A stretch of 24,362 nt of DNA from Isohypsibius dastychi (Eukaryota; Tardigrada; Eutardigrada; Parachela; Isohypsibiidae): assembly GCA_034696485.1 (NCBI GenBank), contig JAQIWT010000298.1, positions 1-24,362 of the forward strand, written 5' to 3'. The position numbers and the translations under genes are program-made. A model generated the notes under the pieces. It made no database searches, was not told the DNA's origin, and worked only from the letters and a program-made list of their open reading frames with translations. Positions 9,162-18,646 of this stretch are shown here, in pieces (position 1 is the first letter of the stretch; each line of letters opens with the position of its first letter).

Positions 9162-9404
9162 ATTTGGTCTTGAAAGGTCATTTCGCACGTTGGTCAATAT
9201 ATTGTCTCATTTTACATCTGACGACCAAAGAAACTAGCAATATAATATTACCCTTGGGCCGTGTTTGCAATGAACATGGCTGTGAATGAAACGATGGGGT
9301 ATTCACCCTTTCAGCTGATATTTGGTAGGCAGTCAGTCCTTCCACTAGACCAGATGCTAGACTACGATAGTTTCGATGCCGTAATCATCGCAAGTTGACT
9401 TTCT
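9162..9404 (+). pseudogene. Element B integrase, C-terminal end of catalytic core
   Basis: The frame reads GLERSFRTLVNILSHFTSDD, which includes the Glu that completes the DDE triad in Gypsy integrases, then, after stop/frameshift changes near 9237-9255, MNMAVNETMGYSPFQLIFGR and SVLPLDQML, the conserved end of the core. It is preceded by the inverted-repeat segment rather than by the rest of integrase. After about 9404 the reading frame closes. Confidence 0.85.
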
Positions 9405-9471
9405 TCGAGTTCGCTGTGCCAAAAGCGGCGAATGCAGGAATGTACTGACCTAGTTGCGCTGATCCATTACT

Positions 9472-10070
9472 TCATGGATTCAATAATCCATTACTGCGTA
9501 CTGACTCATAACGATATGCCATTTTCCTGCTTAAGTTTTTCAGCTCCTCCGTAAAAGCTTCCATGGTAACAGGCATGCTATCAACGAATTCCGCTCTCGA
9601 GTAAGGTGGCCATCTATCAATCAGCTTGCGGACCTTATCGAGTCCCGTGGCATTAGGCATTGTGATGTTGACCTAATCAAGCTTGTTTAGTTTGTAACCT
9701 AATGGATCTTCGTGGGCGAGAAGTCAAGTGATTTCACTTACAATGATCAGGTCAACTTTGCTCCTACCGATAGTTCGTAGAAATTGACTTCGCAAAGCAG
9801 CCCATGCCAGGTTCTTATGAGCGTCATACCGGCGCAGAGCATAACGGTGCATCTAGCCGCCTTGTCATCGTTCTGCCACGCATGGGCGTCCGCATTCAAA
9901 TCGAACTTTTGCATAAATTCATCGCCATTTTCATGAGGTTGCCTGGTAAATGTCGGTAGATCTCTTTACGTCGCCAACGGATGTGCAACTACCGGTCGAT
10001 CAAGGTTATTCAACGCATTAACCAAGTTGTCCACGTCTTATTGTTGACCCATTCTCGGAAGATCCACTTG
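9472..10070 (-). pseudogene. Element N gag (capsid), broken
   Basis: On the minus strand from about 9962, DLPTFTRQPHENGDEFMQKF matches the plus-strand capsid sequence of element B at about 6660-6725 in pattern (DLP-F-QPHE--D---K-F). That frame closes at a TGA (9749-9747). A further frame with a real ATG (9660-9472) reads FVDSMPVTMEAFTEELKNLS, matching element B's FVHQLPLTVKEFTDKLRNSS. The two gags are therefore in inverted orientation within a few kb. This belongs to element N, lying between its 5' LTR and the junction with B. Confidence 0.75.
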
Positions 10071-10545
10071 ATAATTATCCTCCGTCAAAAATTCTGATGA
10101 AGATTATTCAAATAATTCCAAAGCGCTATTTACTTTGGCCTACTGCTGCTGTTTCTTGAGTCCAGCGTCTTTTCGTCTGTTTTAATCTGCTTGGTCGGCA
10201 ACCTAAACCTAATTTCCCACAGTGGTGTTTTTCAACAAATCTCCGCTGTCATTCCTCGATAAACTATCAGACGAACCTTCTCCGTCCAGGTTTATTTCAG
10301 AAAAGTCACAAAAACAGTGTGTACATTCAGACACAGCTGTCTGATTACAAAAACAACAAAGCTACGAATTACTTACACAAAGTCCACCTTTGACCTTGTC
10401 AGAATCACAGTACCAAAATCTTCTTCCGAAACAACAGGAACAACTCTCAACCAGTTAGCGCTTCCGTTTACTCACCGTTACCCCCTGTCATCCTAAGGAA
10501 CAGAAAATTTTGTTGATCCGGACGAATAGATGCTTGTTCGGATGG
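10071..10545 (-). other. Element N leader and N-terminal gag region, decayed
   Basis: Lies between N's primer site and its capsid. Short frames with stops only; no motif I can name. By position it should be the leader and the start of gag. Confidence 0.4.
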
Positions 10546-10582
10546 GATACTGTTGATACAGTATCTCGGTATGCCCTCAGAA
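10546..10582 (-). promoter_or_regulatory. Element N primer-binding-site region with stem-loop
   Basis: On the minus strand the bases after the 5' LTR read TGAGGGCATACCGAGAT, aligning with element B's TGGAGGGCATCTCGAGAT. Immediately beyond is a perfect hairpin (10546-10553 with 10558-10565; arm GATACTGT, 4-base loop). Confidence 0.5.
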
Positions 10583-10654
10583 TAACACGGGAAGTGTCAT
10601 GGTTGTTTGTTTACCCGTGTAGACGACAGCCGATCACCAAGAAGAGTTCATTAA

Positions 10655-10671
10655 CTCTTCCCTTGCCAGGT
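10655..10671 (+). repeat. piggyBac left terminal inverted repeat
   Basis: CTCTTCCCTTGCCAGGT directly abutting TTAA; exact reverse complement of the right end. Confidence 0.97.
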
Positions 10672-10777
10672 CATTTTGGTTACTCCGATTGCCGGGTGGA
10701 ATTTTTTCCACCCTAGGTCAGTCAACCAATGCGGTGTGTGATAGTTAGCGAAAACTATCTCAGACCAAGCTTTCTAA

Positions 10778-10783
10778 TTTATT
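10778..10783 (-). terminator. Poly(A) signal downstream of the piggyBac transposase
   Basis: AATAAA on the minus strand about 130 bases after the transposase stop. Confidence 0.5.
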
Positions 10784-10912
10784 GATTCTTGCTGGTTCGG
10801 AGAGGAATTCTTACCCGCGGTCTATAAATCGCTACAGGAACAACTTTTCTTGCGCTACAATCACAAAAATGCTAAATATCAGAACCAAGTAACACAAACA
10901 AAGAATGAAGAA

Positions 10913-12716
10913 TCAAGAACAGCAGTTAGCACAGGCGTACATCATATGATTTGCGCTAGTGGGCTTCATACAAGAGCTGCAAAGTTTGTTGGTTTTCCCG
11001 TCTTCTTTTCGCGGACAAATATGGCAACGTGATTGTTTGCCGATTCTTTCCCTAATATCCACAACATTGGCTGAAGGCAGGTCCTCGCTGAGTAGACGAA
11101 AAATATAGGCGCGCAAATCTTTTTCCAAATGCTGAAACATATATTCATGGCATATATTCATATTGTTATTTCGCGTGATAAATTTACAATTAATACTACA
11201 ATTTACTAGGATACTTACAGAATGATGTATTACAATTTTACTGGAATTCACTGAAATACTAGCATGACTTTACCTGATTTTCCTTACGTCGCCGAAGTTG
11301 ATTATGAATAAGAGAATGCTCCAAATCTTCCAAATACAAACGCCGTTTGTCAGATTTGCTTTTTTTCCATTCCGGTTGAACTTGACTCCAGCAAACAAAA
11401 GCATTATTTGCGGATACATTCACAACAGCATAGAAAAGAACCATTGGCCAGCGGCGACATCGTCGTTTGCACTTGTAATTTCCAACTCTTTGATCGAGTG
11501 TATCCACACCGGCTTTTGTGGCGTTGTATGTCTTGATGATCTGAGGTTTCCGGGCATCGTTATCTTCCAGTTCAGAACTATGATGATAGGAACTGAGAAG
11601 AATGACTGCTTTCCCTTTCTTTGGCACACAGCAGGTCAGCGTAAAATCATCCGTGAATCCGAATACACTAGAATTCACTTCACGGTGGTTTGATAGTAAA
11701 AATTCAGAAGGAATTTCTGGTTAATTTTTCCGGATAGTTCCAACGAGAGTCATGTTTCGATTGAGCAGCGCTTGAGCCAAATCAATGTCAGTGAAGAAAT
11801 TATCCGTAACGACATTGCGACCGGAAGACGCTCCAAGGTATTCCACCAAATCCAGAGTCACTCTTTTACCCTGCTTCTTTTCAGGCTCACCATCCACGGG
11901 CTTCCCGGTGTAGACTCGAACACTACAGCAGTACGAAGTAATAGCACAGCAAAGAATCCAGATTTTGATACCGTATTTGGACCGTGGCTTGTTGGGCATG
12001 TATTGCTTGAACTGGCAGCGACCCTTGAATGGTAACAGCATCTCGTCAACAGTCACATGGTCTCCCGGTGCAAACGCCATCCGCAACGTATGGGACCAGA
12101 GTTCCCAGAACTGCCGGATATGAGTCATCTTGTCTGTTTTTCGACGTTCTTCTCGGGTTAGTTTTTCGTCGAATCTCATGGCACACAGCAGCTGGAGAAA
12201 ACGCTTTCGGGACATGACTGCATTATACAAAGTTCGTCCATTCCGTACACCCCAAAGATCATCGCAAGATCTGATGTTTTCTTGTAAAACTCCTTGTAGA
12301 ATAAGTATGCCTAAAAAACAACGAATCACTATATTATAGTTAAACTAAATCTTGAATAATAATTTGTACTTTATTTTTTATATGTATTATTCATTTGTGA
12401 ACACCACTTACTTAGAAAAGCGTCGAATATCGTCTCATCGGAATCTTTCCAGTCTCCAATGAATCGCTGGCTTCCTTCGGAATTGGTGTACATAATCACC
12501 ATTGTTTTCATCAAAGTTCAAATACATAACGTCGTCATCTTCGCTGAACCCCTCTTCGCTTTCCGAATTATGGTCGTCCGTTCTTGAAAGGTCAGGTTCT
12601 TCCAATAATTCTGGGTCGTCAGGATCGATGTCATCAGTGTCGCTGTCAAAATCTTGATCATTTCCGTCATTCGGTAGTTCTTCGTGAGATATTTTCAAAC
12701 GCTTCTTCGGAGGCAT
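10913..12716 (-). pseudogene. piggyBac transposase, nearly intact
   Basis: Cut-and-paste transposase acting on TTAA. Exon 1 (12716, ATG) encodes a basic MPPKKRLK start and an Asp/Glu-rich region, ending in a TGA at 12437-12435. A plausible intron runs from GTAAGT (12411) to an acceptor at 12311 or 12329. The core (12329-11721) has FLGILILQGV, MSRKRFLQLL, the first catalytic Asp in VDEMLLPFKGR (about 12047) and the second in VVTDNFFTD (about 11804). A TAA at about 11721 interrupts it. The rest (11678-11259) has the third Asp in GVDTLDQRV (about 11504). A 142-bp phase-0 intron (11273-11132) leads to the C-terminal Cys/His cluster (CHIC, CSSC, H, CANC). All three catalytic Asp are present. The stretch normally found between the acidic N-terminus and the core is short, suggesting an internal deletion. 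Confidence 0.92.
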
Positions 12717-13353
12717 TTTCGAATGACAAAATCACAATTGCAAAAGCGAATTGTAAGTGAAGACCATTTGATCTGGCATTGGTTTGCTAGATGATCTGGG
12801 TCAAGTGGATTGTTTTTCGGCGGTTTTTCTGAAGTTTTTTTAATTAAAGCTGGTGCTAATTAAACTTGCAATGCTTCATTGGAATAGTGTGACTTCAATA
12901 GGGCGCTAGTGGTCTGTTTGCTGTGTGAAGTGAGAACAAAGGGCGGCTGACCGCTGTCCGGCCGCTGCTTTTCCCTGCTTCTCTCTGTGCCCGGCAAGTG
13001 ACCAGTGGAAAAAACTTTCACTCTTCTCGAATTTATTTCGAAAAGCCCGACTGACGTAAAAACAAATTTTAAACTCCTTTCTTTAGGGAAAACATCCAGT
13101 TACAATCCTGCTTTTTCAAAACGTGTTAAAAAAAATTTCCGGGACGCATGTGTTTGTTTGAACGAAAAGTGGTGTGGAACCCACAAAAAAATCCCAGCTG
13201 GTTTCCTGCAGTTAGAACCGAGACTCCATCAATCGGAAAAGACAGAAATGAAGATATTGCAAAACTCTACGTTGGTTTTGAATCGTTAAGCTATAACGTT
13301 ATTAGTTCACGAGATATGCGATTTTTAAATGAACGTGGGGTGATTTTCACCCC
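12717..13353. other. Non-coding 5' region of piggyBac
   Basis: Between the transposase start and the right terminus. A 94-codon plus-strand frame (13005-13289) has no recognisable domain and lies inside the element's upstream region; I regard it as chance. The transposase promoter should lie here, but no clear TATA is seen. Confidence 0.6.
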
Positions 13354-13370
13354 ACCTGGCAAGGGAAGAG
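13354..13370 (-). repeat. piggyBac right terminal inverted repeat
   Basis: ACCTGGCAAGGGAAGAG followed by TTAA; exact reverse complement of the left end. Confidence 0.97.
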
Positions 13371-13508
13371 TTAAGAACGTCCGATTAAGAGTCAGTTCGG
13401 ATATTACAGCGGCTGTAGCAGTATACAGAAGGCGTCAGAATGCTTCAAGGAAGAAAAAACATGTAAGAGCAATGACTAACAGTACACGTGATTATGAATC
13501 TCGTGACA

Positions 13509-14170
13509 GCTGGGATTCAATTTCAATGAGCATTGATTTTCTCAGGTTCCCTCCAGAACGACAGGCGTCCATAGTTCTCCGCGACAAACTACTCTGAGGG
13601 AATTGCGCAGCTTCGTCGGTCTATGCTACTTTACCAAATCTTCATACTGAACTTGGCCGCACTCTTTGCTCTGTTGACTGCACTGTATTCTGGAGATAGA
13701 CAGAAGAAAGCAACTGTAGCTTAAGAGACGGCGCAAAAGCAAGCATTGGCCACTTCGAAGAAAAAGCTGAGTACTGCACTAGTGCCGGCTTATTTTTACG
13801 GAACATGACTGGCCCTGGTACACTGCTATGCAAGCGCCATCAGTTTGGAGCTATACTTCTTTAGAAACATCTGGAAGGTCAGCATCCGGTTGCATACTGC
13901 TCGCGAAAAATTCCAAGTTCGGAAATGAATCTCTCAGCAATGCAGAGAGAGAGTGTTGCGATTTCTTCAGCAGCCAAGAAGTTTTGACAATATATAGTCA
14001 CGGAAGATCGGTGAATATCTGTACAGAACATGCTGCACTTCAGTGACTAATGTTCTTGAAGACTCCAAATTCTTAACTAGCCAGATGGGAACTCATACTG
14101 GCCAAATATAATTTCATCATCATACACAAGGCTTGAGCGGAGAATCCAGATGCTGATACGCTATCCCGAA
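13509..14170 (+). pseudogene. Element A RT tail and RNase H, broken
   Basis: Resumes the pol interrupted at 4784. About 13575-13640 reads SPRQTTLRELRSFVGLCYF, the conserved Gypsy segment after the RT palm. A frame change gives KKKLSTALVPAYF, the lead-in to RNase H. The 13828-14046 frame carries SASGCILLAKN, LSNAERECCDFFSSQEVLTI, YSHGRSVNICTEHAALQ, matching the RNase H core and its TDHAAL-type Asp/Glu motif. The end (about 14080-14170) has ILAKYNFIIIHK and ENPDADTLSRNP, the usual connection to integrase. At least four frame changes or stops. Confidence 0.88.
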
Positions 14171-15010
14171 ACCCAGTCTGACCAGCTCCGATGTCAAACT
14201 TGGACCCAGCAACTTTCACCATACTGCACATTGAATATGTACTGCACTTGGAACGCATCGAACTCAGAACGGAACAAATCGCCGAAACGTTTTGCTGCGG
14301 GCTCATTGAATACCTGGAAAGAGCGACGACTGATCCGTCCGACCGACTAGAACGCAAAGCGATCAGATTCTATCTGAAACAGAGAATTCTTGTCTCATAG
14401 ATTCAGAGTGCGAAATATGGAAAAACCACCTGGAACTTCCACAATCCATGTGAAAAGATGCCTGCGAAAGCATACATGATGACAAGGTTTGGTTGTCTTA
14501 CCTGGGCTTCCGCGGATGTCTCGTCATCTTCTCGAGAGTCTCGTGGGGAGGACTGCACGATTCATCCTTAAACATGGTGCATCCTGCATAGTGTTCCAGA
14601 AAAACCCCGCAACCAACGAAGAACCTGGGAAACCTCCAACAGCGCTAACTCTCACCTCAATTGTGGTCCAATAGTTGTCGACACCGTTGGTGCGCTCAAG
14701 AAAACGTTAAGAGCGCACAAGTATATCTTCACGTGTGTCGATAAACTGAGCACTTACCTGTTCGCCGAACCAGTTGCTAATCGCACAGTTCTCATGGTGG
14801 CCGAATGCCTGCTGCACGACGTTCTCCTGAATTATGTTTCTCCGACAATTCTGCGATCCGACAAAGGCACCAAATTTCTTACCAATTTCGTGAAGGATCT
14901 GGTGCAAATGCTCAGAATCAAACACGGCGAGAGCAGCTGATGGCACCCTCACACTCAGGGAAAAATGGAGACGAAACACAAACCTTTGGCAGCGACAATT
15001 AGCAGGACGT
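14171..15010 (+). pseudogene. Element A integrase, broken
   Basis: The integrase inserts element DNA into chromosomes. A zinc-binding segment is suggested by HGASCIVFQKNPATNEEPGK (about 14570-14625), although the second Cys-x-x-Cys is degraded. The catalytic core begins at 14665: GPIVVDTVGAL (first Asp), YIFTCVDKLSTYLFAEPVAN, then LRSDKGTKFLTNFV (second Asp) and, after a TGA at 14938-14940, WHPHTQGKMET (site of the third acidic residue). The core frame closes at 15008-15010. Length and order agree with Ty3/Gypsy integrases. Confidence 0.9.
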
Positions 15011-15577
15011 GAGCGGAGGGTCAGTCAGACTAGTCGGACTACGTGCCAAGGGCAATTTTCTGCGCTGAAGCTACTCCCAATGACAACACGGGAGTAAGTC
15101 CATACAAGGTACTGCAGGTGTTAGCCTTCCATAGTGGACGTGATGTTCGAGTTCGACAGCAACTCTCTTCTGCGTAATCAGGAACCATTCATTGAAAATA
15201 CTTCCCAGAAAGAAAAAGAGAGCTATGCCTTTGTACGTCACAATATCCAGGAGCAACAGTGGTTAAGCTTCGAGGCGACGGCAGTCTCTCTACTGGCGCA
15301 GCTCGTGGAGTATCGAAGATACAAACGTCAAGCACCTAACGAGACCGACGACCCTGCACTCCAATATCGAAGACTCCTGCAGGAACAACAGGCAGAACAC
15401 GAAGCGTCAACACTCCGTGAAATACAGCGAGGAGCTGATTGCACAGGGCGGGAGCAAATAGTGATGCAGCAAAAAGTACTGCGACAGCAGGAACCTAACC
15501 TCACTGTCCCAGTTTCGCGGTTCCAATTTTCAATACCATCATGCAACGCTCGAGAATCGTTTTCTGGAATATGACCG
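15011..15577 (+). pseudogene. Element A pol C-terminal tail
   Basis: The 15134-15574 frame has ESYAFVRHNIQEQQ, which fits the helix after the integrase core in Gypsy pol proteins, then a Gln/Glu-rich coiled-coil-like region with YRRLLQEQQAEHEASTL and VMQQKVLRQQEP. No GPY/F motif is legible, probably because of a frameshift around 15250-15330. The end near 15574 is taken as the end of pol. Confidence 0.6.
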
Positions 15578-16570
15578 TGAATGAAAGTCGACAGTCTTTA
15601 AGTCATCTGGCGTACCTTTAACTTCATGCAACAGAGTGAAAAGGTTGTGAACACGCCGTCACGTTCATAACCAGTAGGGAAACCTCGTTGCTCTTCAAAG
15701 AATGTTTATGTGTCCCGGAGATAGTTTCTTTTTGCAAAAAACTAGTCAGAAAAATAGAGACTTATAGCATATGCACCTCTTACATCACGAGCCCACAGTT
15801 TTTATCTTTGTTACATTGTGTGCCATCCAGAATTTGTTCAGTTCAGTTTTACCCACTTTTACCAGATACAAGTGGAAGACTATCATCGCCACGAGCGTTA
15901 TATTCATTTATTTCATGTTTGTACACTCCCGCCGTTCACATCGAGATCTTCACGTGACCCACTAGCATTGTTTGACCGGTGTCCTTTCTTGAGGTATTCT
16001 AATGTTGACAAAACAAAGTGATCCAGACTTTTTCCATTCACTGGATTTATATAGACAGTTAACGATAAAACTTTACGGAGCAACCTGATACGTTTTGTTA
16101 CTTTTATCACGGCGAAAACATCACCTTTCACTTTTGTTAACACCATCACGCGATCGTAACATGTTACCGCGTCTGATGAAATCAAAGATCTTGAATTTTG
16201 ACAAAAAATCAGTGTCATTAATGCAGACAGAATTGTGGGTAATCAAAAGATCGATGTTGCTTCACAAATTTGATTGTATTGCCACATAAATGTCTGCACA
16301 AAATGTGACAGTTCTGTTGATTTCACTCATTCTATACATGAAACTCAAATCTGCCTTTGTTGATCTAGTGCGAATTCCGAGGGAACGAGAAAATCATCGT
16401 TTCTCTCCACTGATGTTTCAAGTGTTAAGCTCTCATAATGGATGACTAGGTTTTGAGAGCAAAATTAAATCACTACAAATCGGTTGTATGCGATGGCAGG
16501 ATTTCAGACATCGGGAACGTCCAAGATGATCTTAAATGTTAATTCTTTTGGGACCGTGCGACTGTGATTG
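15578..16570. other. No gene identified; AT-rich
   Basis: Short frames on both strands without domains. A minus-strand 101-codon frame (15913-16218) looks protein-like in composition but overlaps a TATATAAA at about 16049-16056 on that strand and has no match I can name. Could be non-coding sequence between pol and env of element A, or a separate decayed insertion. Confidence 0.4.
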
Positions 16571-17173
16571 TTACGAGTTCGTCCAGCCATGTGCGTTCTT
16601 GTGAAATTTGCCTTCGCACATTCTAAGACTGCCCGTTTTGGAACAAGTCAGCACAGAGCTGCTGATGGGCATGGAAAATATGGCCGAAAGTTCGCTGTCG
16701 GAGATTAGAATTCCGGAATTCACCAGAGTCAACCTTCTTGCTCCTTGAACCACTGAGTGGCTTTGTGACAGCTTCCGGGAAAAGCTCGCTGCAAGACGCC
16801 GGTTTTCCACAAAGGAATCAGTGATGTTGTGGACATCTCCTCCTGGTTTGATGGCTATGTCTGAAAAACAAAGCTGGGTGTCAGAATTATCTTCTCTTTG
16901 ACTGCACTCTTTCCTAGCTGCCGAATTCAACGTTTTTCGACATTTGGTTCGACCAAAACTCGACGGTGAAGACATTCGTCACCATTGCTGGTACTTCTCA
17001 TCTTCGCTGCTTGCAAATGTTTCTGCTTCAAAACCATACTGAATTTCCGCTGCTCCTGTCCTAAGAGTAAACAAAAAATACCAGCTGCAGTTAGTACTCC
17101 TCCTGTAATCTACACCGGAGTACCAGAGAGATACGTCAGAATGCCCTGCAATCCACCGATCGAACAACAGCTA
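16571..17173 (-). pseudogene. Unrecognised broken minus-strand frame, about 200 codons
   Basis: Two adjacent open frames (17173-16982 and 16978-16571) are in the same register, separated by a single TGA at 16981-16979. Composition is protein-like and Ser-rich (for example ASFSRKLSQSHSVVQGARRL). Splice-acceptor-like pyrimidine tracts ending in AG occur at 17061 and 16861, but joining them does not keep the frame, so I do not propose an exon model. No domain recognised. It may be a fragment of a host gene or of another element. Confidence 0.3.
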
Positions 17174-17245
17174 TCGCTCCTCACCGCTGAAGGAGACACC
17201 TTGACCCGACAAAAAACAGGACAGTTGTTCCTTCGGAGCAGCTAA
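16985..17245 (+). pseudogene. Unrecognised plus-strand frame, Ig-like by eye only
   Basis: An 86-codon frame without an ATG start. The second half (PPVIYTGVPERYVRMPCNPP, then EGDTLT and GQLFLRSS) loosely resembles the first half of an immunoglobulin-type domain around its first Cys, but the Trp and second Cys are absent. It overlaps the minus-strand frame above; at most one can be real. Confidence 0.15.
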
Positions 17246-17326
17246 CATCAATACCGGCTCCAATAAAGTCATTTTATGTTTTTTTCTAGATTATCTTGGA
17301 GCAACATCATCTGACGACGCAACATC

Positions 17327-18118
17327 ATGGACCTCTTAATTCTACTGTTATTTCTTCTCCCCTCGTTGGATCCCTACAAACTTGATCGTCTTTGGTATTC
17401 CCATCAATGAGGGGTCTTTGCTTCTCACCTCTACTGCTCGGAGAACATAACGACAACACGGAGACACCCGTGCGAAAAACTGCACCAAGTGTGATTACCT
17501 CTCACCCATTGAGACTATACCGACTGGATCGAACTGCCCAACGAACTCCAGCCATCTTCAAGAGTCAGTAATCTCTCCTGGAAATGTGTGAGGCTCAACT
17601 CATAAATCGGGCCTTCGAGAAACTATACTGTGCGGATAATTTTCAACTGTTCGAATCACGGAAACTGTGGCTTAACTGGAAAACCTACATCGTCAGCCCA
17701 TTGATTATTGGCTAAACCAAATGCAAATTGCTATGGATCGCATCAGTGGCATCTACCGAACACCAGAATGAACCAAGCGACAGTTACTATCTCCCGATGT
17801 GGCTGTTCCAATCGCATCTCCTCATCCGCGGAATAACAACAGTCCACAAGCACCATATTCTGTTATGGAGCAGAACTTTTTTGTACTGCGAAGTCCTCAT
17901 GAATAACAAAGGTCATCGATTTCAGAACGGATCACATCTGGTGAACGCAAGTTACCAACATTTTTGCTTGACCCCTTGCCATATGAATGGACGAATTCTT
18001 CACGCAAAATTCATCGAGTACCTCACCTAATTCGCTGCCAAAAAATTTGGAGCTATCACCACATTTCGATTGCATAGATGTGATCCCATCTCTGAATACC
18101 AGGCAAGCAAAGAAGTTT
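17327..18118 (+). pseudogene. Envelope-like remnant, possibly of element A
   Basis: An ATG at 17327 opens a 27-codon frame with a strong hydrophobic signal-peptide start (MDLLILLLFLLPSLDP), closed by TGA at 17408-17410. Continuing in the same register past several stops, four N-glycosylation sequons (Asn-Ile-Thr, Asn-Leu-Ser, Asn-Tyr-Thr, Asn-Cys-Ser) and spaced cysteines accumulate between about 17440 and 17670. Another register holds a 100-codon frame (17728-18030). A polypurine tract follows directly. Signal peptide, sequons, then polypurine tract is the layout of a retroelement env, but no membrane anchor is legible and homology is not shown. Confidence 0.35.
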
Positions 18119-18133
18119 AGTGAGAGGGGGCAA
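18119..18133 (+). promoter_or_regulatory. Polypurine tract candidate
   Basis: AGTGAGAGGGGGCAA, a purine-rich run like the plus-strand primer upstream of a 3' LTR. If correct, a 3' LTR would begin near 18134-18137; no partner LTR was found in the window. Confidence 0.4.
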
Positions 18134-18640
18134 TTTTGAGGTCATCTCACTCAACCTCACAAAGGTACTTCACCAACGGAAGGGCAAAATCCGACTCAAC
18201 ACGAATGACCCCTTATGCTGATAGTTGACCCTCTGTTTTCACCCTGTGATTTATAGTGTTATCGAATCTTACGTTCATTCCGCCCTACTAAATTGTTGTG
18301 GTTGATATACAAATCGCCTTCGTTTGTAAAATTGGATCAAATTCTTCAGATTTAGTAGAGTCTAATGAAATTAGATCCAAACTTCTCCAACATTTGTATG
18401 TCTCTTACAAAAATCAAGTGAGCTGGATGAGGTTAATAGAGAAGGTTGAGAATTGGATTGTCGGCAGAGAACTCGCCGTGTTGACTGCACACGTCGCCGT
18501 AAATAGAAAACAAAGAATGAACTGAGACCGGGCGGTTGGACAGTCGGTGCTACATTCGAGCAATATTGGCAGATTCGTCAGATTGTTGAGCGCTTGGCGG
18601 TTTGCGATATGATTGATAAGTAACATTTGTGGAATATCCT
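18134..18640. other. No gene identified; candidate 3' LTR region of element A
   Basis: The sequence after the polypurine tract shows no repeat elsewhere in the window. A 75-codon plus frame (18298-18525) and a 70-codon minus frame (18414-18626) overlap and neither is recognisable. Confidence 0.35.
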
Positions 18641-18646
18641 CCAGCC

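Larger units (their letters stand above)
5712..9404 (+). mobile_element. Element B: Ty3/Gypsy retrotransposon nested in N, truncated
   Basis: Plus-strand order: LTR (5712-5958), primer-site candidate (5961-5979), leader ATG with splice donor (6090), gag (6210-7208), protease (about 7320-7605), reverse transcriptase (8233-8835), a 326-bp inverted-repeat segment where RNase H and most of integrase should be (8836-9161), and the end of integrase (9162-9404). No 3' LTR follows; the sequence passes into the oppositely oriented gag of element N. Its gag is related to N's gag and its primer region resembles N's, so the two are cousins. Confidence 0.85.
10655..13370 (-). mobile_element. piggyBac-type DNA transposon, 2.7 kb, both ends present
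   Basis: The element is flanked on both sides by TTAA (10651-10654 and 13371-13374), the obligatory target of the piggyBac superfamily. The terminal 17 bp, CTCTTCCCTTGCCAGGT, are perfect inverted repeats. Each end also has a subterminal palindrome: GGGTGGAATTTTTTCCACCC at about 10694-10713, and GTGGGGTGATTTTCACCCCAC at about 13336-13356. The transposase is on the minus strand. The uninterrupted version of the target site is visible in N's other LTR at about 4846-4890. Confidence 0.97.
4785..13508 (-). mobile_element. Element N: minus-strand LTR retrotransposon inserted in element A
   Basis: Two similar ~207-bp copies of one sequence sit exactly at the two edges of the interruption in A's pol: 4785-4991 on the left, and 10581-10654 plus 13375-13508 on the right (the right copy is itself split by piggyBac). 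Read on the minus strand the LTR starts TGTCACGAG and ends CGTGTTACA. A purine tract (AAGGAAGGGGA) precedes the 3' LTR, and a primer-binding-like sequence follows the 5' LTR. A gag fragment lies inside on the same strand. No clean target duplication remains; shifting the left edge by two bases gives a possible 4-bp GCTG duplication (4783-4786 and 13509-13512). Most of N's pol is missing. Confidence 0.8.
10581..13508 (-). repeat. Element N 5' LTR, split by piggyBac
   Basis: Two halves, 10581-10654 and 13375-13508, together make about 208 bp matching 4785-4991 along its length. The last bases next to the primer site are mutated (expected ACA reads ATT on the minus strand). The split point is the TTAA at 10651-10654, duplicated at 13371-13374. 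Confidence 0.85.
3394..15577 (+). mobile_element. Element A: decayed Ty3/Gypsy retrotransposon, split by element N
   Basis: Pol domains appear in the Ty3/Gypsy order: protease remnant (3394-3613) and reverse transcriptase (4064-4784), then, after an 8.7-kb interruption (4785-13508), RT tail, RNase H and its connection (13509-14170), zinc-binding segment and integrase (14489-15010), and pol tail (to about 15577). Placing integrase after RNase H is the Gypsy order, not the Copia order. Many stops and frameshifts show it is old. An envelope remnant and polypurine tract at 17327-18133 may be its 3' end. Neither LTR was identified. Confidence 0.85.

Noticed and set aside
11298-12339. Plus-strand frames opposite piggyBac
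   Set aside because: Shadows of the transposase on the other strand.
4783-13512. Clean target-site duplication for element N
   Set aside because: With TG...CA ends the flanks (TTGC and GCTG) do not match; the 4-bp GCTG match needs non-canonical LTR ends, so it is only noted as possible.
13005-13597. Two plus-strand frames of 94 and 149 codons
   Set aside because: They run through piggyBac's upstream region, its terminal repeat and N's LTR, so they cross three independent elements and cannot be one gene.
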